NCBI GenBank assembly: GCA_934045905.1
Contig: OW203769.1
Location: 21,855,705-21,919,704 of the forward strand
Source of the DNA: Leuctra nigra
Taxonomy: Eukaryota; Arthropoda; Insecta; Plecoptera; Leuctridae
Reading direction: 5' to 3'
DNA length: 64,000 nucleotides
The notes under the pieces were generated by a model. The model was given only the letters and a program-made list of their open reading frames with translations, was not told where the DNA came from and ran no database searches. How positions within the stretch are numbered: position 1 is the first letter of the stretch; each line of letters opens with the position of its first letter. The position numbers were made by a program, and so were the translations under genes. Positions 59,901 through 64,000 of the stretch are shown one piece after another.

Positions 59901-62085
59901 CCTAAGAGGGAACCATGCTTCTCGACTGACGAAGCCACAGAAAACACCTCGACCCTGAGGGAGTGCAAGCGCGGTCGTGGCCTAAGAGGGAACCATGCTT
60001 CTCGACTGACGAAGCCACAGAAAACACCTCGACCCTGAGGGGTGCAAGCGTGGTCGTGGCCTAAGAGGGAACCATGCTTCTCGACTGACGAAGCCACAGA
60101 AAACACCTCGACCCTGAGGGAGTGCAAGCGTGGTCGTGGCCTAAGAGGGAACCATGCTTCTCGACTGACGAAGCCACAGAAAACACCTCGACCCTTGGTG
60201 CAAGCGCGGTCGTGGCCTAAGAGGGAACCATGCTTCTCGACTGACGAAGCCACAGAAAACACCTCGACCCTGAGGGAGTGCAAGCGCGGTCGTGGCCTAA
60301 GAGGGAACCATGCTTCTCGACTGACGAAGCCACAGAAAACACCTCGACCCTGAGGGGGTGTAAGCGCGGTCGTGGCCTAAGAGGGAACCATGCTTCTCGA
60401 CTGACGAAGCCACAGAAAACACCTCGACCCTGAGGGAGTGCAAGCGCGGTCGTGGCCTAAGAGGGAACCATGCTTCTCGACTGACGAAGCCACAGAAAAC
60501 ACCTCGACCCTGAGGGGGTGTAAGCGCGGTCGTGGCCTAAGAGGGAACCATGCTTCTCGACTGACGAAGCCACAGAAAACACCTCGACCCTTGGTGCAAG
60601 CGCGGTCGTGGCCTAAGAGGGAACCATGCTTCTCGACTGACGAAGCCACAGAAAACACCTCGACCCTTGGTGCAAGCGCGGTCGTGGCCTAAGAGGGAAC
60701 CATGCTTCTCGACTGACGAAGCCACAGAAAACACCTCGACCCTGAGGGAGTGCAAGCGCGGTCGTGGCCTAAGAGGGAACCATGCTTCTCGACTGACGAA
60801 GCCACAGAAAACACCTCGACCCTTGGTGCAAGCGCGGTCGTGGCCTAAGAGGGAACCATGCTTCTCGACTGACGAAGCCACAGAAAACACCTCGACCCTT
60901 GGTGCAAGCGCGGTCGTGGCCTAAGAGGGAACCATGCTTCTCGACTGACGAAGCCACAGAAAACACCTCGACCCTGAGGGAGTGCAAGCGCGGTCGTGGC
61001 CTAAGAGGGAACCATGCTTCTCGACTGACGAAGCCACAGAAAACACCTCGACCCTGAGGGAGTGCAAGCGTGGTCGTGGCCTAAGAGGGAACCATGCTTC
61101 TCGACTGACGAAGCCACAGAAAACACCTCGACCCTTGGTGCAAGCGCGGTCGTGGCCTAAGAGGGAACCATGCTTCTCGACTGACGAAGCCACAGAAAAC
61201 ACCTCGACCCTGAGGGAGTGCAAGCGCGGTCGTGGCCTAAGAGGGAACCATGCTTCTCGACTGACGAAGCCACAGAAAACACCTCGACCCTGAGGGGGTG
61301 TAAGCGCGGTCGTGGCCTAAGAGGGAACCATGCTTCTCGACTGACGAAGCCACAGAAAACACCTCGACCCTGAGGGAGTGCAAGCGCGGTCGTGGCCTAA
61401 GAGGGAACCATGCTTCTCGACTGACGAAGCCACAGAAAACACCTCGACCCTGAGGGGGTGTAAGCGCGGTCGTGGCCTAAGAGGGAACCATGCTTCTCGA
61501 CTGACGAAGCCACAGAAAACACCTCGACCCTTGGTGCAAGCGCGGTCGTGGCCTAAGAGGGAACCATGCTTCTCGACTGACGAAGCCACAGAAAACACCT
61601 CGACCCTTGGTGCAAGCGCGGTCGTGGCCTAAGAGGGAACCATGCTTCTCGACTGACGAAGCCACAGAAAACACCTCGACCCTGAGGGAGTGCAAGCGCG
61701 GTCGTGGCCTAAGAGGGAACCATGCTTCTCGACTGACGAAGCCACAGAAAACACCTCGACCCTTGGTGCAAGCGCGGTCGTGGCCTAAGAGGGAACCATG
61801 CTTCTCGACTGACGAAGCCACAGAAAACACCTCGACCCTTGGTGCAAGCGCGGTCGTGGCCTAAGAGGGAACCATGCTTCTCGACTGACGAAGCCACAGA
61901 AAACACCTCGACCCTTGGTGCAAGCGCGGTCGTGGCCTAAGAGGGAACCATGCTTCTCGACTGACGAAGCCACAGAAAACACCTCGACCCTTGGTGCAAG
62001 CGCGGTCGTGGCCTAAGAGGGAACCATGCTTCTCGACTGACGAAGCCACAGAAAACACCTCGACCATTGGTGCAAGCGCGAGCGA
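44955..62085. repeat. 17-kb satellite array, 76/79/80-bp units (about 218 copies)
   Basis: Consensus (plus): cggtcgtggcctaagaggga, accatgcttctcgactgacg, aagccacagaaaacacctcg, then one of three tails: accctgagggagtgcaagcg (80-bp unit), accctgaggggtgcaagcg (79) or acccttggtgcaagcg (76). Point variants (tcttgg, gtgtaag, attggtg, acttcg, gagagca) mark units. Mixed unit types form higher-order patterns, e.g. alternating 76/79 dimers (155 bp) at 48.9-49.4 kb and a 940-bp block starting near 60.36 kb repeated from 61.30 kb. Open frames on both strands are artefacts of the unit. The left-most unit continues into ggaaggaggcggtcttggcc, which matches the SINE body at 6.5 and 38.1 kb. Confidence 0.97.
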
Positions 62086-63490
62086 TTTTGTCGCTTGTTG
62101 CAGGCAATTTTTTTGGATATGATTGGTCGACGAAATAATTTGAAATTTTATTCATTATAAATGACAAACTTAGGGTTATCTTTTCATACATTTTTAATTT
62201 TTTGCTTCGTTAATTATATTACCTAATATTTAGTTATTTTTTGTTGACTTTCTTGTGTCGCTGGGTGCCATATGAATTTTATTGATACATGAGTCAATGT
62301 ATTGATCAATACATTGACCCGTGTAAATGTCCTTTATCTAATCATGATTGAAATTTGAGATCAATTGGAGTCTCCAATCGATTCGGAAATTTCATCTTTT
62401 TGTACAGTTTTGTTGAATAACCGGCGCCTTATCAACAAGGGATGAATTAAAAATGAAAAAGTGCTACTAATATACAATCAGACTGATCATGTGAACATCC
62501 TATCAAAGTTACACCCACTTATGAAACAATGTTTCTCTCTCCATTTGCTAAAACGGCTGAGCGTTTGCAGAAGCCGGGCTTCGGAGTTCAAGTCCCTGAG
62601 CCAGCTTGCTCTGTACACTGATTGAGTCTGTTCTCAATGTGATCTGCACAAGCGACTAAACCCTTGTATTGAGTTGAGATGAAAGGAGCCGCAACACATG
62701 CGCGCGGGGTTGGTTTATTGCCCGTGTATCTAGGTGTGTCATCCCCTGTCAACACTCGGCGCCAGAGAGATCAGACGGGGCTTATTGTCCCGAGCGTGGG
62801 ACTCAGCGAATCTAGCGCGAAATTAAAAGTTTTACTTGCACTTATTTCTAGGTAGTATCTGAGTTGTTGAATGACGGGGGACGTAGTAAAGTCTTTATTA
62901 TGTAGCGATTCATGCTATTGTTACAATTTTATACACTTGTCCGGGGGTAGTCCGGGGGGATATTCATTCATAGGTCCTACAGCAGAACACTTTTCTTGTG
63001 AACTTTTCTTGTGATCATTTTATTGTGATCAATGAAATTTTCAATTTTACGTGCTCTAAATTAGCTGCAACGCTGTTGTACAAATAGTTATGTTGAAAAT
63101 GAAAGCGGCAAGATCATGAACGCAGTCTGGTCTGATTTATACCGATGTTTTGAATAAAAACTCAAGATCTATTTTTGATCCAATCATCTAGTAAAATTTT
63201 GTTTTCACTTTTGTAATTGTTTAAAAATCATATAAGCCCGGTTTTTGATTAAAAAAAAAATACCATGGTATTAGTTTAGTTTTGCAACGCAAATAATGAC
63301 TCCCACAAATAATAGACATAATAACTCTTGTAATTTGACATCTTTTTCGCTCATTGCATGATATTGTACATTAAAATGTGCTGAATCATAAAAAAAGTTT
63401 CGTACTTTAGATCTATGAAATACCATCTCTTGCTCCGAGATGTTGATTGTTGAATATTCGTATATATATTTTACATGGCCCAGGGGGGTT
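62086..63490. other. Non-coding right flank of the satellite
   Basis: AT-rich sequence with a 26-base perfect palindrome (gtcaatgtattgatcaatac attgac, about 62293-62318) and a possible SINE head near 62555-62610 (ggctgagcgtttgcagaagc ... gagttcaagtccc). No coding exon of the cyclase or any other gene was recognised. Confidence 0.45.
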
Positions 63491-63491
63491 A

Positions 63492-63612
63492 TTCTAAATT
63501 CTCTTGTCGTCTCGTATCAATTGATACGGCGTCACTGCCATGTTAAATAGATAGCACTCCAGTGTGCAGTGAGCCCGTATCACGTGAAACGAGACGACAA
63601 GGGAATTTAGAA
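63492..63612. mobile_element. MITE, about 120 bp
   Basis: Ends ttctaaattctcttgtcgtc / gacgacaagggaatttagaa, continuing through tcgtatcaattgatacgg / ccgtatcacgtgaaacga. Its right end abuts the hairpin element that follows. Confidence 0.75.
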
Positions 63613-63765
63613 GTCTTGAAAAAAGCGTTTTGAAACCGTCTGGCGTTTTCATTGATCAAAACGTAAAAAAATTGAAGGCTAAGGTATAGTCGTCAACTTT
63701 TTTACGTTTTGATCAATGAAAACGCCAGACGGTTTCAAAACGCTTTTTTCAAGACTTGGCCTCCT
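63610..63765. mobile_element. Hairpin (foldback) element, second copy
   Basis: Arms aagtcttgaaaaaagcgttt ... aaacgcttttttcaagactt are near-perfect over about 67 bases, around a centre ttgaaggctaaggtatagtc that matches the 32.8-kb element. The arm sequence differs from that copy at many places, yet each copy's own arms still pair. The right side ends ggcctcctgg as in the first copy. Confidence 0.85.
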
Positions 63766-64000
63766 GGTCCCGGTTATGGATAATTTGCTACTTTTTGCTA
63801 CTTTATAATTATTATTTTAAATTTGATCAAAACAATTACTGAAATTTAATTTCTTCCTTATGTCGTGCGTCAAAAATTTGCAATGTAGGAAAGACACTAT
63901 GAATAAGAATATATGCTTATTATATTTATTATGAATTTATTCGTAAACACAATTCAAAACTGGACTTTTACTCTGATTAGGAATTACTCTCAGCCCGCTA

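Noticed and set aside
44955..62085. CRISPR-like array
   Set aside because: Units are contiguous tandem copies without unique spacers, and the sequence context is eukaryotic.
45133..62191. Dozens of open frames of 65-223 codons on both strands in the satellite
   Set aside because: They repeat the 76/79/80-bp unit, exist on both strands, and start and stop according to unit length class. No splice context or conserved protein family.

Overview
The window is animal nuclear DNA, most likely from an insect and possibly a hemipteran. GC-rich coding exons with GT/AG introns sit in AT-rich, transposon-dense DNA. The nuclear receptor belongs to an arthropod-type NR2E (PNR-like) branch. No species assignment is possible from sequence alone.

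Layout. (1) 0.3-6.2 kb holds two divergent (head-to-head) paralogous genes for secreted coiled-coil proproteins, minus at 848-2611 and plus at 2942-6231 (3 exons), plus one unexplained candidate exon at 331-516. (2) 8.76-15.25 kb holds a plus-strand NR2E-type nuclear receptor in six recognised exons; its 5' end is missing. (3) 19.58-43.37 kb holds a minus-strand receptor-type guanylyl cyclase in 14 phase-consistent exons, from the middle of the kinase-homology domain through the catalytic domain to a long Ser/Asn-rich tail. The extracellular, membrane and first kinase-homology exons are not in the window. (4) Nested in one intron of that gene, on the same strand, is a five-exon TPR-repeat protein gene (33332-38903). 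(5) About 17.1 kb (44.96-62.08 kb) is a tandem satellite of 76/79/80-bp units that appears to derive from the body of a tRNA-derived SINE with copies elsewhere in the window. (6) The rest is introns and intergenic DNA filled with MITEs, foldback elements, SINE and LINE pieces and minisatellites.

The most unusual signal is a recurring one. Four separate exons of the two minus-strand genes begin inside a tandem array whose unit carries the 3' splice site itself: 33 bp x3 at 29.68 kb, 87 bp x4 at 27.2 kb, 71 bp x12 at 41.5 kb and 57 bp x39 at 34.7 kb. Three of the four periods are multiples of three and open in the gene's frame, so each extra acceptor could add 11, 29 or 19 residues. The 71-bp array would frameshift if any acceptor but the proximal one were used. 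Other notable structures are a near-perfect 217-bp palindrome, two copies of a hairpin element with conserved centre but diverged yet self-matching arms (one with a paralogous empty site), a nine-copy array of YY1-like motifs, and 118-bp repeats combining CRE-, ETS- and YY1-like motifs.

Functionally the genes look unrelated: a transcription factor, a cGMP-producing receptor, a TPR scaffold and two secreted proteins. All motif, domain and splice calls were made by eye, and no database search was run.
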